DNA of 64,000 nt from Agelas oroides (taxonomy: Eukaryota; Porifera; Demospongiae; Agelasida; Agelasidae): assembly GCA_949130485.1 (NCBI GenBank), contig OX422184.1, forward strand, positions 26,023,674 through 26,087,673, written 5' to 3'. A model generated the notes under the pieces. It was not told the DNA's origin. It made no database searches and was given only the letters and a program-made list of their open reading frames with translations. The translations under genes were made by a program, and so were the position numbers. Positions 22,315-34,319 of the stretch are shown here, in pieces (the stretch's first letter is position 1; each line of letters starts with the position of its first letter).

Positions 22315-24021
22315 ATGATGCAGGTGCTCTCGCTTACTGCGTTGCTGTTGGTTTTCCCTTGGATCACATCGGCTCAATTTCCAGCTGTCTGCAACACACC
22401 AGAGAACCTGCAGGCAAAAACTTGCTGCCCAAACGACTGCGGCAGCTCGAGCGGCCGAGGAAGCTGCACTGATATAACTACACCAGTAGCCGAACAGTGG
22501 GTACAGGCAAATTCTGATGTCGTACGCATCTTGCTAGATGCTCCGAACCAACCGCAGAAAGGTACGGCTGATTCGCGCTATCAGTGGCCAACTGTAGTGT
22601 TTGAAAGAGTATGCAACTGCAGGGGCAACTACGGGGGAGTGGATTGCGGTGACTGTGACTTCGGGTGGACCGGAAATAACTGCCGCACTAGAAAGACACC
22701 CGTCGTTCGCACGAGCTTTGACCGTCTCTCTGCAGAAGAGAAACAGACTTTTGTTGATGCTACTGTGGACTTAAAGAACGAAATGGGCGTTTGGAGTGTG
22801 GTTGTGGAAGAACCTTCTAATTACTCGTCGGGAACTGTCACGCTGCAGGACGTTTCCACTTACAACTTCTTCGTATACTTACACAGCTATGCTGCCCGTG
22901 GTGATAGCGCTGCCTGCTTCGCGGTCAACAACAATACTATAGTTGATTTTGCCCATTCAGGGCCCGCATTCCCAGTGTGGCACAGACGCTACTTGCTCAT
23001 CGTAGAAAAAGAGTTCCAGAGAATCACAAATAATGATTCATTTGGCTTTCCCTACTGGCAGTGGGAAGAGGACGATCGATCTCCATTCGCTCTAGAATAC
23101 TATGGCGTACCCTCCAATTCGTCTGGTGACGCAGTCAACGTGACTGGACGAGTGATTAACCCAGTCGCTTGGAACACAGTATGTGACTTAGCATACTGGT
23201 TCCAAGGCGGAAACTGTTCCGACTATTGGAGGCCTTGCAACCCAGCTGAGGACCTAGCTGCAGGCAGGCCTCTTCAGAGAGGAGGAAGAACAACCTATCT
23301 TCCAAACATAGTTGAAGTGATGATAGCAATTGCTGCTCCATCTTACGATGCTCCAGATGAAACAGGAATGTACCTCCAAGATAGCCCTCGGACAAGTTTC
23401 AGAAGCAGAATGGAAGGATGGAACAGAATCTGTTCAGCCATGACGTGCGTTGGCTCTCGAGATGTAAATATGACCCGCATGCACAACAATGTTCACAACT
23501 GGATAAGCGGACAAATGGGTGTAGTTCCTGGAGCTATTAATGACCCAATATTCACTCTTCATCACAGCAATGTGGACCGAATTTTGGAAAGTTGGATGCA
23601 GAGGTTTACAGGCGCAAATTCTGATCCAGCTCTCCTTCCAGCGTATGTTCCAGTGACAGGAGGCCACCCTGGACACAACCATGATGACTACATGGTGCCA
23701 TTCTTTCCACTTATAACAGCAGGCGGACAGTATCGTGTTGCAGAGGACTGGGGATACACATACGATGAGCTGATTCCAGCAGATATTCCAGATAACACAA
23801 TACCTGATTGCAGTGATGGTGAGAGTTGCCCCGTATGTGACGCTAGTGGCACATGCATTGACTGTAATGCATCAATGGCAGACATGTGCCCAGCCCCCAA
23901 CTCTACCATTCCTACAACACATGCACCAACAGAGTCTCTAGCCCTTCCAGTGGGATTAGGAGTGGCACTGGGGACTCCCTTTCTGATTGCCTTGACAGTG
24001 ATCCTCATCCTCACCATTTAA
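22315..24021 (+). CDS. Tyrosinase, vertebrate-type, membrane-anchored (copy 1)
   Basis: 568 residues, single exon. A signal peptide (residues 1-20, LTALLLVFPW core) is followed by a cysteine-rich EGF-like region (26-123: ENLQAKTCCPNDC ... CDFGWTGNNCR). The type-3 copper domain has CuA histidines H190 (YLHSY), H214 (DFAHSGPAF) and H223 (VWHRR), and CuB histidines H390 and H394 (MHNNVH) and H417 (LHHSNVD). Residues near 458-462 (DYMVPF) and a second Cys cluster (499-525) precede a Ser/Thr-rich stalk and a C-terminal hydrophobic anchor (about 543-568). Layout and motifs match vertebrate tyrosinase/TYRP, not the molluscan or fungal types. Expected activity: phenol and catechol oxidation on the lumenal or outer side of membranes. 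ATG-ATG gives two possible starts. Intact; no introns, unlike vertebrate TYR. Confidence 0.95.
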   Translation: MMQVLSLTALLLVFPWITSAQFPAVCNTPENLQAKTCCPNDCGSSSGRGSCTDITTPVAEQWVQANSDVVRILLDAPNQPQKGTADSRYQWPTVVFERVCNCRGNYGGVDCGDCDFGWTGNNCRTRKTPVVRTSFDRLSAEEKQTFVDATVDLKNEMGVWSVVVEEPSNYSSGTVTLQDVSTYNFFVYLHSYAARGDSAACFAVNNNTIVDFAHSGPAFPVWHRRYLLIVEKEFQRITNNDSFGFPYWQWEEDDRSPFALEYYGVPSNSSGDAVNVTGRVINPVAWNTVCDLAYWFQGGNCSDYWRPCNPAEDLAAGRPLQRGGRTTYLPNIVEVMIAIAAPSYDAPDETGMYLQDSPRTSFRSRMEGWNRICSAMTCVGSRDVNMTRMHNNVHNWISGQMGVVPGAINDPIFTLHHSNVDRILESWMQRFTGANSDPALLPAYVPVTGGHPGHNHDDYMVPFFPLITAGGQYRVAEDWGYTYDELIPADIPDNTIPDCSDGESCPVCDASGTCIDCNASMADMCPAPNSTIPTTHAPTESLALPVGLGVALGTPFLIALTVILILTI

Positions 24022-24520
24022 GAGTTCATGATGCGGAGCCTAAAATTTGAGTCTCGAGCAACAAACCCACATAAGACATTCATTGTGTATAGCATAGTTA
24101 CCAGTGTAATACACTACAGTTACCTACTTGCATGTAAACAAGAAGACTTGCTGTATCAAAATGCTGCGATGTATATTGATTGTTTTATTGACTAGCCTCA
24201 GTATTATAATTGAGTGAGTGCAGCTAACCAATGATGTTAGACTTCATGATGGAATAAGTTGTGCTTGCATGACTTAATTTTGAAAAATACATGCTTAAAG
24301 GTCTGCTTGAATATCAAGGGACACTATAAACAACCTGTAGTAATCCTATAGCTATACCTGTTAACAGTCATGCAGGGTGACTTTAATTTTCGGCTGTGGT
24401 GTACTTTTCCCGTGTCACAGTGGTATATGAGTGAAGCTATGAAGAACTGATGCAAAAGGTAATCATAACATATGTAAGTGGTTCACTCAGGACAGACTGA
24501 TTTCAGAGTACAAATAAATT
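24022..24520 (+). other. Presumed 3' UTR of tyrosinase copy 1
   Basis: Aligns by eye to 42339-42790 after copy 2. An AATAAA at 24513-24518 could be the poly(A) signal. In copy 2 the aligned place reads ATATTATTTT, so copy 2 must use another site. Confidence 0.4.
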
Positions 24521-25372
24521 CACAGATTGAGTCAGATCATGCATGAAGGACTCCTGGCCATAGAGTCAGATCATGCATGAAGGACTCCTGGCCATAGAGT
24601 CAGATCATGCATGAAGGACTCCTGGCCATAGAGTCAGATCATGCATGAAGGACTCCTGGCCATAGAGTCAGATCATGCATGAAGGACTCCTGGCAATTCA
24701 CAGATTGAGTCAGATCATGCATGAAGGACTCCTGGCCATTCACAGATTGAGTCAGATCATGCATGAAGGACTCCTGGCCATTCACAGATTGAGTCAGATC
24801 ATGCATGAAGGACTCCTGGCAATTCACAGATTGAGTCAGATCATGCATGAAGGACTCCTGGCAATTCACAGATTGAGTCAGATCGTGCATGAAGGACTCC
24901 TGGCAATTCACAGATTGAGTCAGATCGTGCATGAAGGACTCCTGGCCATTCACAGATTGAGTCAGATCGTGCATGAAGGACTCCTGGCCATTCACAGATT
25001 GAGTCAGATCGTGCATGAAGGACTCCTGGCAATTCACAGATTGAGTCAGATCATGCATGAAGGACTCCTGGCCATTCACAGATTGAGTCAGATCATGCAT
25101 GAAGGACTCCTGGCCATTCACAGATTGAGTCAGATCGTGCATGAAGGACTCCTGGCAATTCACAGATTGAGTCAGATCGTGCATGAAGGACTCCTGGCAA
25201 TTCACAGATTGAGTCAGATCGTGCATGAAGGACTCCTGGCAATTCACAGATTGAGTCAGATCGTGCATGAAGGACTCCTGGCCATTCACAGATTGAGTCA
25301 GATCGTGCATGAAGGACTCCTGGCCATTCACAGATTGAGTCAGATCATGCATGAAGGACTCCTGGCCATAGA
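24521..25372. repeat. 42-bp minisatellite (about 16 copies) with a 33-bp variant (5 copies)
   Basis: Unit GATTGAGTCAGATC(A/G)TGCATGAAGGACTCCTGGC(C/A)ATTCACA. The first five copies lack the CAGATT part. Because 42 is a multiple of 3 and the unit has no stop in one frame per strand, both strands show frames of more than 240 codons; neither is a credible gene. The ancestral single unit survives in copy 2's flank at about 42795-42830. Confidence 0.95.
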
Positions 25373-26204
25373 AATGTGGCACAGGACTCCCTCGCACAGG
25401 TGAAAGTCTACTATAGGTGACTACCAAAATCCATTTCAACAGCAGACAGTCCATTTTAAGATTAGAACACTCTAGGATTAGACATTCTGGGAATTTCCCT
25501 TCACAGGGAATAGCTATAGCTACATAGGCAGAAGATTTAACAGCATTGGCAGAAAGCCTGGTGAGCTAAGTAAATCACACCAACACTTTGAACTGTGCCA
25601 GTCCATTGTTGAAATACTGTGATTCGCTGTTATATTATTGTGTACATATATAGTTTCTTTCTCCAGAACAACCACATTGCTTTAATCTTGTCCTGGTTGG
25701 ATTGCATTGCTATAGAAAAGGAAACAGGTGTTCTTGAAATGCTGTTGAGAAGCTTCTTCTTCTCTTTCCCTTTCAGGAGACCTGTTTGGCTACATTAAAG
25801 GTCTGCTTTAACATCAAGGTCCACTATATATATACTGCAAGTAGCAATCCTAGACACATATTGGGTCGCCGATGTCATGGAAGTTTGGCCTCCCTGGTGT
25901 AATTTGTGGCATCCCCGAGCAATATTCCCTAAGGATTGCGGTACCCCCCAAGAAAAAAGTATCTAGGTGCTCAGTGCAGCTTCCCCAGCGCTACTTTGTC
26001 GAACAGGGATTCAGTGGTTTAACACATTATACCAAGATAATGTTGATGAAAAAACCCAACCCGAACTCACCGTAGGACATTACACCTCTGAAACAAGAGA
26101 CAAACTATAAGCTTCTCAACGTGCTCTTGAGAATTTTGGTAGCATTTTTTGGGACATCACTCCAGTGCAACTGAGGTGATCTAACTACACAAGCAACTCC
26201 ATCA
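25373..26204. other. 3' flank of tyrosinase copy 1 (segmental duplication)
   Basis: No gene. From about 25380 it aligns with 42820-43150, and 26068-26204 aligns with 43970-44090 (shared GGACRTTACACCTCTGAAAC and TCACTCCARTGCAACTG). The alignment breaks off at 26204-26209, where the array begins. Confidence 0.75.
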
Positions 26205-27090
26205 TTGGGGCGAGCCTGAGCGAGCCCCACATAGACGGTACAGCTGGACGAAATCATATATGTATTATCATCATTATTATTATTACTAGATGAATGCAGG
26301 GCATTGTGGGGCGAGCCTGAGCAAGCAGCATGCCAAGGACTAAAATTGTGCATACGCAGTTCGTATACACGCGTGCCCTTTCGCACTTCTTGTCGAGGTG
26401 TCGAAGTTGGCGTGGCGTTTAGTAAGAAGTGAAGTCGCTGTTTGTCTACTGTGCCTCATCCGAGTGTATAAATGACAAAGGCAGTGTTGTACATTATTCA
26501 CACAGGAATGACCTCGTAATTGAAAGTCTTCAATTCCGTTGGCCAACCCACATCTAGTTTTCTGCTTAGGGATGAGAAACAATGAACTGATTTGGAAGAG
26601 GCTAACATGCAATTTTTTGTGTACACAATCACCGTTATGGTTTTATCAATTTTTGTTGTAAACAACATGACATTAGTGTGATATAAAAGTGATGACATAA
26701 TATTTCCTGTTTACATGAGAGCTTACATTGGAGTTTCTATTGACCAAATGAGCTTCAAATGGTGTATGGTGGTAGTTTTTATACACATTGCCAGTGAGTT
26801 AGTGGATGTTGGTTGGTTCAGTTTTTCCATTAGGGCTGTGTCATTGCTATCTCAACACCATTGTTGGTAGCCACAAAAGTTTTCCATATTTTCTATGACA
26901 TCATATGGTTTGAAGTTGCAAGGCCTATTAAAGATCACATGAATCATTCCATTTTCTCAGAGAGTTTCAACTCAAGGTTGCTGAACGTCGTGCTGGCTAG
27001 AAGAGTCTACATTTTGCATCATGATTGTGTCTGGCAGATTGTGTAGTGGAGACAACTGTGGCAAATGCTTCTCATTCTTGCTTACCTGGG

Positions 27091-27166
27091 TAGCCTCGTT
27101 CCTAGGCTCTCCCCGCTAAGAAGGGCCCTCCCCCCTCTTAGTGGGGAGAGCCTGGGAACGAGGCTA
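27091..27166. mobile_element. 76-bp hairpin MITE inside array unit 1
   Basis: TAGCCTCGTTCCTAGGCTCT and AGAGCCTGGGAACGAGGCTA pair as a hairpin. Flanks TACCTGGG and CACCTGGG are an 8-bp near-duplicate. Equivalent copies occur in every unit. In the second, third and fourth forward units and the first reversed one, the side away from the TACCTGGG flank is deleted, so the MITE joins directly to the GTGATCTTTAA sequence. Confidence 0.75.
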
Positions 27167-30100
27167 CACCTGGGTACAGTTCACTGAAATCACACAGCTA
27201 TTGCTTGAATTCTTTGTTGTTAAAGATCACCTGACGGATGGCGTCCTTTTCCTCCTTGACGTCGTCTTCTCTAGCGATCACGGAAGCCATGTACGCTAAT
27301 GCGATATTGGAAGCCCTACATCTTCGTGCGACCAAGCGCGGCGCGCGGGTGATTCTCTTGCGGTTACGGAAGCCATGTATGCGAATGCGATATTGGAAGC
27401 CCTACATACTTCGTGCGACCAAGCGCGGCGCGCGGGTGACGGTCGTACGATAATGATAATTGGGGCGAGCCTGAGCGAGCCCCACATAGACGGTACAACT
27501 GGGAGATTTCATATATGTACTAGATGAATGCAGGGCATTGTGGGGCGAGCCTGAGCAAGCAGTATGCCAAGGACTACAATTGCGCATGCGCAGTTCGTAC
27601 ACACGCGCGCGTACCCTTTCGCACTTGTCGAGGTGTCGAAGTTGGCGTGGCGTTTAGTAAGAAGTGAAGTTGCTGTTTGCTTACTGTGCCTCATCCAAGT
27701 GTAGAAATGACAAAGGCAGCGTTGTACATTATTCACACAGGAATGACCTCGTAATTGAAAGTCTTCAATTCTTGGCCAACCCACATCTAGTTTTCTGCTT
27801 AGGGGTGAGAAACAATGAATTGGTTTGGAAGAGGCTAACATGCAATTTTTTGTGTACACAATCACCGTTATGGTTTATCAATTTTTGTTGTAAACAACAT
27901 GACATTACACTAATAACAATATAAAAGTGATGACATAATATTTCCTGTTTGCATGAGAGCTTACATTGGAGTTTCTATCAACCAAATGAGCTTCAAATGG
28001 TAGTTTTTTTACACATTGCCAGTGAGTTAGTGGATGTTGGTTGGTTCAGTTTTTCCATTAGGGCTGTGTCATTGCTATCTCAACACCATTGTTGGTAGCC
28101 ACAAAAGTTTTCCATTTTTTCTATGACATTTTCTCTGAGAGTTTCTACTCCAGGTTGCTGAACGTCGTGCTGGCTAGAAAAGTCTATATTTGCATCATCA
28201 TTGTCTCTGGCAGATTGTGTAGTGGAGACAATTGTGGCAAATGCTTCCCATTCTTGCTTACCTGGGTAGCCTCGTTCCCAGGCTCTCCGCGCTAAGAAGG
28301 GCCCTCCCCCCTCTTAGTGGGGAGAGCCTGGGAATTAAAGATCACCTGACGGATGGTGTCCTTTTCCTCCTTGACGTCGGCTTCTTCTCTTGCGGTCACG
28401 GAAGCCATGTATGCTAATGCGCTATTGGAAGCCCTACATACTTCATGCGACCAAGCGCGGCGCGCGGGTGATTCTCTTGCGGTCACGGAAGCCATGTATG
28501 CGAATGCGAAGCCCTACATACTTCGTGCGACCAAGCGCGGCGCGCGGGTGACGGTCGTACGATAATGATAATAATGATAATAATGATAATAATGATAATA
28601 CATATATGAAATCTCCCAGTTGTACCGTCTATGTGGGGCTCGCTCAGGCTCGCCCCAATTATCATTATTATCATTACTAGAGGAATGCAGGGCATTGTGG
28701 GGCGAGCCTGAGCAAGCAGTATGCCAAGGACTACAATTGCGCATGCGCAGTTCGTACACACGTGCGCGTACCCCTTCGCACTTGTGTCGAAGTTGGCGTG
28801 GCGTTTAGTAAGAAGTAAAGTGCTGTTTGCTTACTGTGCCTCATCCAAGTGTAGAAATGACAAAGGCAGCGTTGTACATTATTCACACAGGAATGACCTC
28901 GTAATTGAAAGTCTTCAATTCTTGGCCAACCCACATCTAGTTTTCTGCTTAGGGGTGAGAAACAATGAATTGGTTTGGAAGAGGCTAACATGCAATTTTT
29001 TGTGTACACAATCACCGTTATGGTTTATCAATTTTTGTTGTAAACAACATGACATTACACTAATAACGATATAAAAGTGATGACATAATATTTCCTGTTT
29101 GCATGAGAGCTTACATTGGAGTTTCTATCAACCAAATGAGCTTCAAATGGTAGTTTTTTACACATTGCCAGTGAGTTAGTGGATGTTGGTTGGTTCAGTT
29201 TTTCCATTAGGGCTGTGTCATTGCTATCTCAACACCATTGTTGGTAGCCACAAAAGTTTTCCATTTTTTCTATGACATTTTCTCTGAGAGTTTCTACTCC
29301 AGGTTGCTGAACGTCGTGCTGGCTAGAAAAGTCTATATTTGCATCATCATTGTCTCTGGCAGATTGTGTAGTGGAGAGAATTGTGGCAAATGCTTCCCAT
29401 TCTTGCTTACCTGGGTAGCCTCGTTCCCAGGCTCTCCCCGCTAAGAAGGGCCCTCCCCCCTCTTAGTGGGGAGAGCCTGGGAATTAAAGATCACCTGACG
29501 GATGGTGTCCTTTTCCTCCTTGACGTCGGCTTCTTCTCTTGCGGTCACGGAAGCCATGTATGCTAATGCGCTATTGGAAGCCCTACATACTTCATGCGAC
29601 CAAGCGCGGCGCGCGGGTGATTCTCTTGCGGTCACGGAAGCCATGTATGCGAATGGGAAGCCCTACATACTTCGTGCGACCAAGCGCGGCGCGCGGGTGA
29701 CGGTCGTACGATAATGATAATAATGATAATTGGGGCGAGCCTGAGCGAGCCCCACATAGACGATACAACTGGGAGATTTCATATATGTATTATCATTATT
29801 ATCATTACTAGAGGAATGCAGGGCATTGTGGGGCGAGCCTGAGCAAGCAGTATGCCAAGGACTACAATTGCGCATGCGCAGTTCGTACACACGCGCGCGT
29901 ACCCCTTCGCACTTGTGTCGAAGTTGGCGTGGCGTTTAGTAAGAAGTAAAGTGCTGTTTGCTTACTATGCCTCATCCAAGTGTAGAAATGACAAAGGCAG
30001 CGTTGTACATTATTCACACAGGAATGACCTCGTAATTGAAAGTCTTCAATTCTTGGCCAACCCACATCTAGTTTTCTGCTTAGGGGTGAGAAACAATGAA

Positions 30101-33100
30101 TTGGTTTGGAAGAGGCTAACATGCAATTTTTTGTGTACACAATCACCGTTATGGTTTATCAATTTTTGTTGTAAACAACATGACATTACACTAATAACAA
30201 TATAAAAGTGATGACATAATATTTCCTGTTTGCATGAGAGCTTACATTGGAGTTTCTATCAACCAAATGAGCTTCAAATGGTAGTTTTTTTACACATTGC
30301 CAGTGAGTTAGTGGATGTTGGTTGGTTCAGTTTTTCCATTAGGGCTGTGTCATTGCTATCTCAACACCATTGTTGGTAGCCACAAAAGTTTTCCATTTTT
30401 TCTATGACATTTTCTCTGAGAGTTTCTACTCCAGGTTGCTGAACGTCGTGCTGGCTAGAAAAGTCTATATTTGCATCATCATTGTCTCTGGCAGATTGTG
30501 TAGTGGAGACAATTGTGGCAAATGCTTCCCATTCTTGCTTACCTGGGTAGCCTCGTTCCCAGGCTCTCCCCGCTAAGAAGGGCCCTCCCCCCTCTTAGTG
30601 GGGAGAGCCTGGGAATTAAAGATCACCTGACGGATGGTGTCCTTTTCCTCCTTGACGTCGGCTTCTTCTCTTGCGGTCACAGAAGCCATGTATGCTAATG
30701 CGCTATTGGAAGCCCTACATACTTCATGCGACCAAGCGCGGCGCGCGGGTGATTCTCTTGCGGTCACGGAAGCCATGTATGCGAATGCGAAGCCCTACAT
30801 ACTTCGTGCGACCAAGCGCGGCGCGCGGGTGACGGTCGTACGATAATGATAATAATGATAATAATGATAATAATGATAATACATATATGAAATCTCCCAG
30901 TTGTACCGTCTATGTGGGGCTCGCTCAGGCTCGCCCCAATTATCATTATTATCATTATCGTACGACCGTCACCCGCGCGCCGCGCTTGGTCGCACGAAGT
31001 ATGTAGGGCTTCGCATTCGCATACATGGCTTCCGTGACCGCAAGAGAATCACCCGCGCGCCGCGCTTGGTCGCATGAAGTATGTAGGGCTTCCAATAGCG
31101 CATTAGCATACATGGCTTCCGTGACCGCAAGAGAAGAAGCCGACGTCAAGGAGGAAAAGGACACCATCCGTCAGGTGATCTTTAATTCCCAGGCTCTCCC
31201 CACTAAGAGGGGGGAGGGCCCTTCTTAGCGGGGAGAGCCTGGGAACGAGGCTACCCAGGTAAGCAAGAATGGGAAGCATTTGCCACAATTGTCTCCACTA
31301 CACAATCTGCCAGAGACAATGATGATGCAAATATAGACTTTTCTAGCCAGCACGACGTTCAGCAACCTGGAGTAGAAACTCTCAGAGAAAATGTCATAGA
31401 AAAAATGGAAAACTTTTGTGGCTACCAACAATGGTGTTGAGATAGCAATGACACAGCCCTAATGGAAAAACTGAACCAACCAACATCCACTAACTCACTG
31501 GCAATGTGTAAAAAAACTACCATTTGAAGCTCATTTGGTGGATAGAAACTCCAATGTAAGCTCTCATGCAAACAGGAAATATTATGTCATCACTTTTATA
31601 TTGTTATTAGTGTAATGTCATGTTGTTTACAACAAAAATTGATAAACCATAACGGTGATTGTGTACACAAAAAATTGCATGTTAGCCTCTTCCAAACCAA
31701 TTCATTGTTTCTCACCCCTAAGCAGAAAACTAGATGTGGGTTGGCCAAGAATTGAAGACTTTCAATTACGAGGTCATTCCTGTGTGAATAATGTACAACG
31801 CTGCCTTTGTCATTTCTACACTTGGATGAGGCACAGTAAGCAAACAGCACTTTACTTCTTACTAAACGCCACGCCAACTTCGACACAAGTGCGAAGGGGT
31901 ACGCGCGCGTGTGTACGAACTGCGCATGCGCAATTGTAGTCCTTGGCATACTGCTTGCTCAGGCTTGCCCCACAATGCCCTGCATTCCTCTAGTAATAAT
32001 TGGGGCGAGCCTGAGCGAGCCCCACATAGACGGTACAACTGGACGAAATCATATATGTATTATCATCATTATTATTATTATTATTATTATTATCATTATC
32101 GTACGACCGTCACCCGCGCGCCGCGCTTGGTCGCACGAAGTATGTAGGGCTTCCAATATCGCATTCGCATACATGGCTTCCGTAACCGCAAGAGAATCAC
32201 CCGCGCGCCGCGCTTGGTCGCACGAAGATGTAGGGCTTCCAATATCGCATTAGCGTACATGGCTTCCGTGATCGCTAGAGAAGACGACGTCAAGGAGGAA
32301 AAGGACGCCATCCGTCAGGTGATCTTTAACAACAAAGAATTCAAGCAATAGCTGTGTGATTTCAGTGAACTGTACCCAGGTGTAGCCTCGTTCCCAGGCT
32401 CTCCCCACTAAGAGGGGGGAGGGCCCTTCTTAGCGGGGAGAGCCTAGGAACGAGGCTACCCAGGTAAGCAAGAATGAGAAGCATTTGCCACAGTTGTCTC
32501 CACTACACAATCTGCCAGACACAATCATGATGCAAAATGTAGACTCTTCTAGCCAGCACGACGTTCAGCAACCTTGAGTTGAAACTCTCTGAGAAAATGG
32601 AATGATTCATGTGATCTTTAATAGGCCTTGCAACTTCAAACCATATGATGTCATAGAAAATATGGAAAACTTTTGTGGCTACCAACAATGGTGTTGAGAT
32701 AGCAATGACACAGCCCTAATGGAAAAACTGAACCAACCAACATCCACTAACTCACTGGCAATGTGTATAAAAACTACCACCATACACCATTTGAAGCTCA
32801 TTTGATCAATAGAAACTCCAATGTAAGCTCTCATGTAAACAGGAAATATTATGTCATCACTTTTATATCACACTAATGTCATGTTGTTTACAACAAAAAT
32901 TGATAAAACCATAACGGTGATTGTGTACACAAAAAATTGCATGTTAGCCTCTTCCAAATCAGTTCATTGTTTCTCATCCCTAAGCAGAAAACTAGATGTG
33001 GGTTGGCCAACGGAATTGAAGACTTTCAATTACGAGGTCATTCCTGTGTGAATAATGTACAACACTGCCTTTGTCATTTATACACTCGGATGAGGCACAG

Positions 33101-33424
33101 TAGACAAACAGCGACTTCACTTCTTACTAAACGCCACGCCAACTTCGACACCTCGACAAGAAGTGCGAAAGGGCACGCGTGTATACGAACTGCGTATGCA
33201 CAATTTTAGTCCTTGGCATGCTGCTTGCTCAGGCTCGCCCCACAATGCCCTGCATTCATCTAGTAATGATAATAATGATAATACATATATGAAATCTCCC
33301 AGTTGTACCGTCTATGTGGGGCTCGCTCAGGCTCGCCCCAATTATCATTATCGTACGACCGTCACCCGCGCGCCGCGCTTGGTCGCATGAAGTATGTAGG
33401 GCTTCTAATAGCGCATTAGCGTAC

Positions 33425-33799
33425 ATGGCTTCCGTGACCGCAAGAGAAGAAGCCGACGTCAAGGAGGAAAAGGACACCATCCGTCAGGTGATCTTTAACA
33501 ACAAAGAATTCAAGCAATAGCTGTGTGATTTCAGTGAACTGTACCCAGGTGTAGCCTCGTTCCCAGGCTCTCCCCACTAAGAGGGGGGAGGGCCCTTCTT
33601 AGCGGGGAGAGCCTGGGAATGAGGCTACCCAGGTAAGCAAGAATGGGAAGCATTTGCCACAATTGTCTCCACTACACAATCTGCCAGAGACAATGATGAT
33701 GCAAATATAGACTTTTCTAGCCAGCACAACGTTCAGCAACCTGGAGTAGAAACTCTCAGAGAAAATGTCATAGAAAAAATGGAAAACTTTTGTGGCTAC
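33425..33799 (+). pseudogene. Disrupted reading frame carried by array units (shown in reversed unit 3)
   Basis: ATG 33425 opens MASVTAREEADVKEEKD and reaches TAG at 33518-33520. The same frame continues LCDFSELYPG until a MITE (33552-33627) interrupts it, and beyond the MITE it reads KQEWEAFATIVS ... ENVIEKMENFCGYQQ before a stop. So one TAG and one MITE insertion break a frame of roughly 110 codons. The start is kept as a 30-31 codon frame in the other reversed units (32259-32351, 34633-34725). Charged and helix-prone at the start; I do not recognise the family. Confidence 0.5.
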
Positions 33800-34307
33800 C
33801 AACAATGGTGTTGAGATAGCAATGACACAGCCCTAATGGAAAAACTGAACCAACCAACATCCACTAACTCACTGGCAATGTGTAAAAAACTACCATTTGA
33901 AGCTCATTTGGTCGATAGAAACTCCAATGTAAGCTCTCATGCAAACAGGAAATATTATGTCATCACTTTTATATCGTTATTAGTGTAATGTCATGTTGTT
34001 TACAACAAAAATTGATAAACCATAACGGTGATTGTGTACACAAAAAATTGCATGTTAGCCTCTTCCAAACCAATTCATTGTTTCTCACCCCTAAGCAGAA
34101 AACTAGATGTGGGTTGGCCAAGAATTGAAGACTTTCAATTACGAGGTCATTCCTGCGTGAATAATGTACAACGCTGCCTTTGTCATTTCTACACTTGGAT
34201 GAGGCACAGTAAGCAAACAGCAACTTTACTTCTTACTAAACGCCACGCCAACTTCGACACCTCGACAAGTGCGAAGGGGTACGCGCGCGTGTGTATGAAC
34301 TGCGCAT

Positions 34308-34319
34308 GCGCAATTGTAG
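34308..34319. promoter_or_regulatory. NRF1-like palindrome in array units
   Basis: AACTGCGCATGCGCAAT contains the perfect palindrome TGCGCATGCGCA, an NRF1-type site (YGCGCAYGCGCR), upstream of the ATG of the disrupted frame. It is kept in the short units; in long units it is mutated (TGCGTATGCACA). Role is inference. Confidence 0.45.

Noticed and set aside
24639..25454. 271-codon minus and 242-codon plus frames made of 14-residue repeats
   Set aside because: A 42-bp unit without stops opens both strands. The orthologous place in copy 2 has a single unit and no frame, so the array is younger than the duplication and not a gene.
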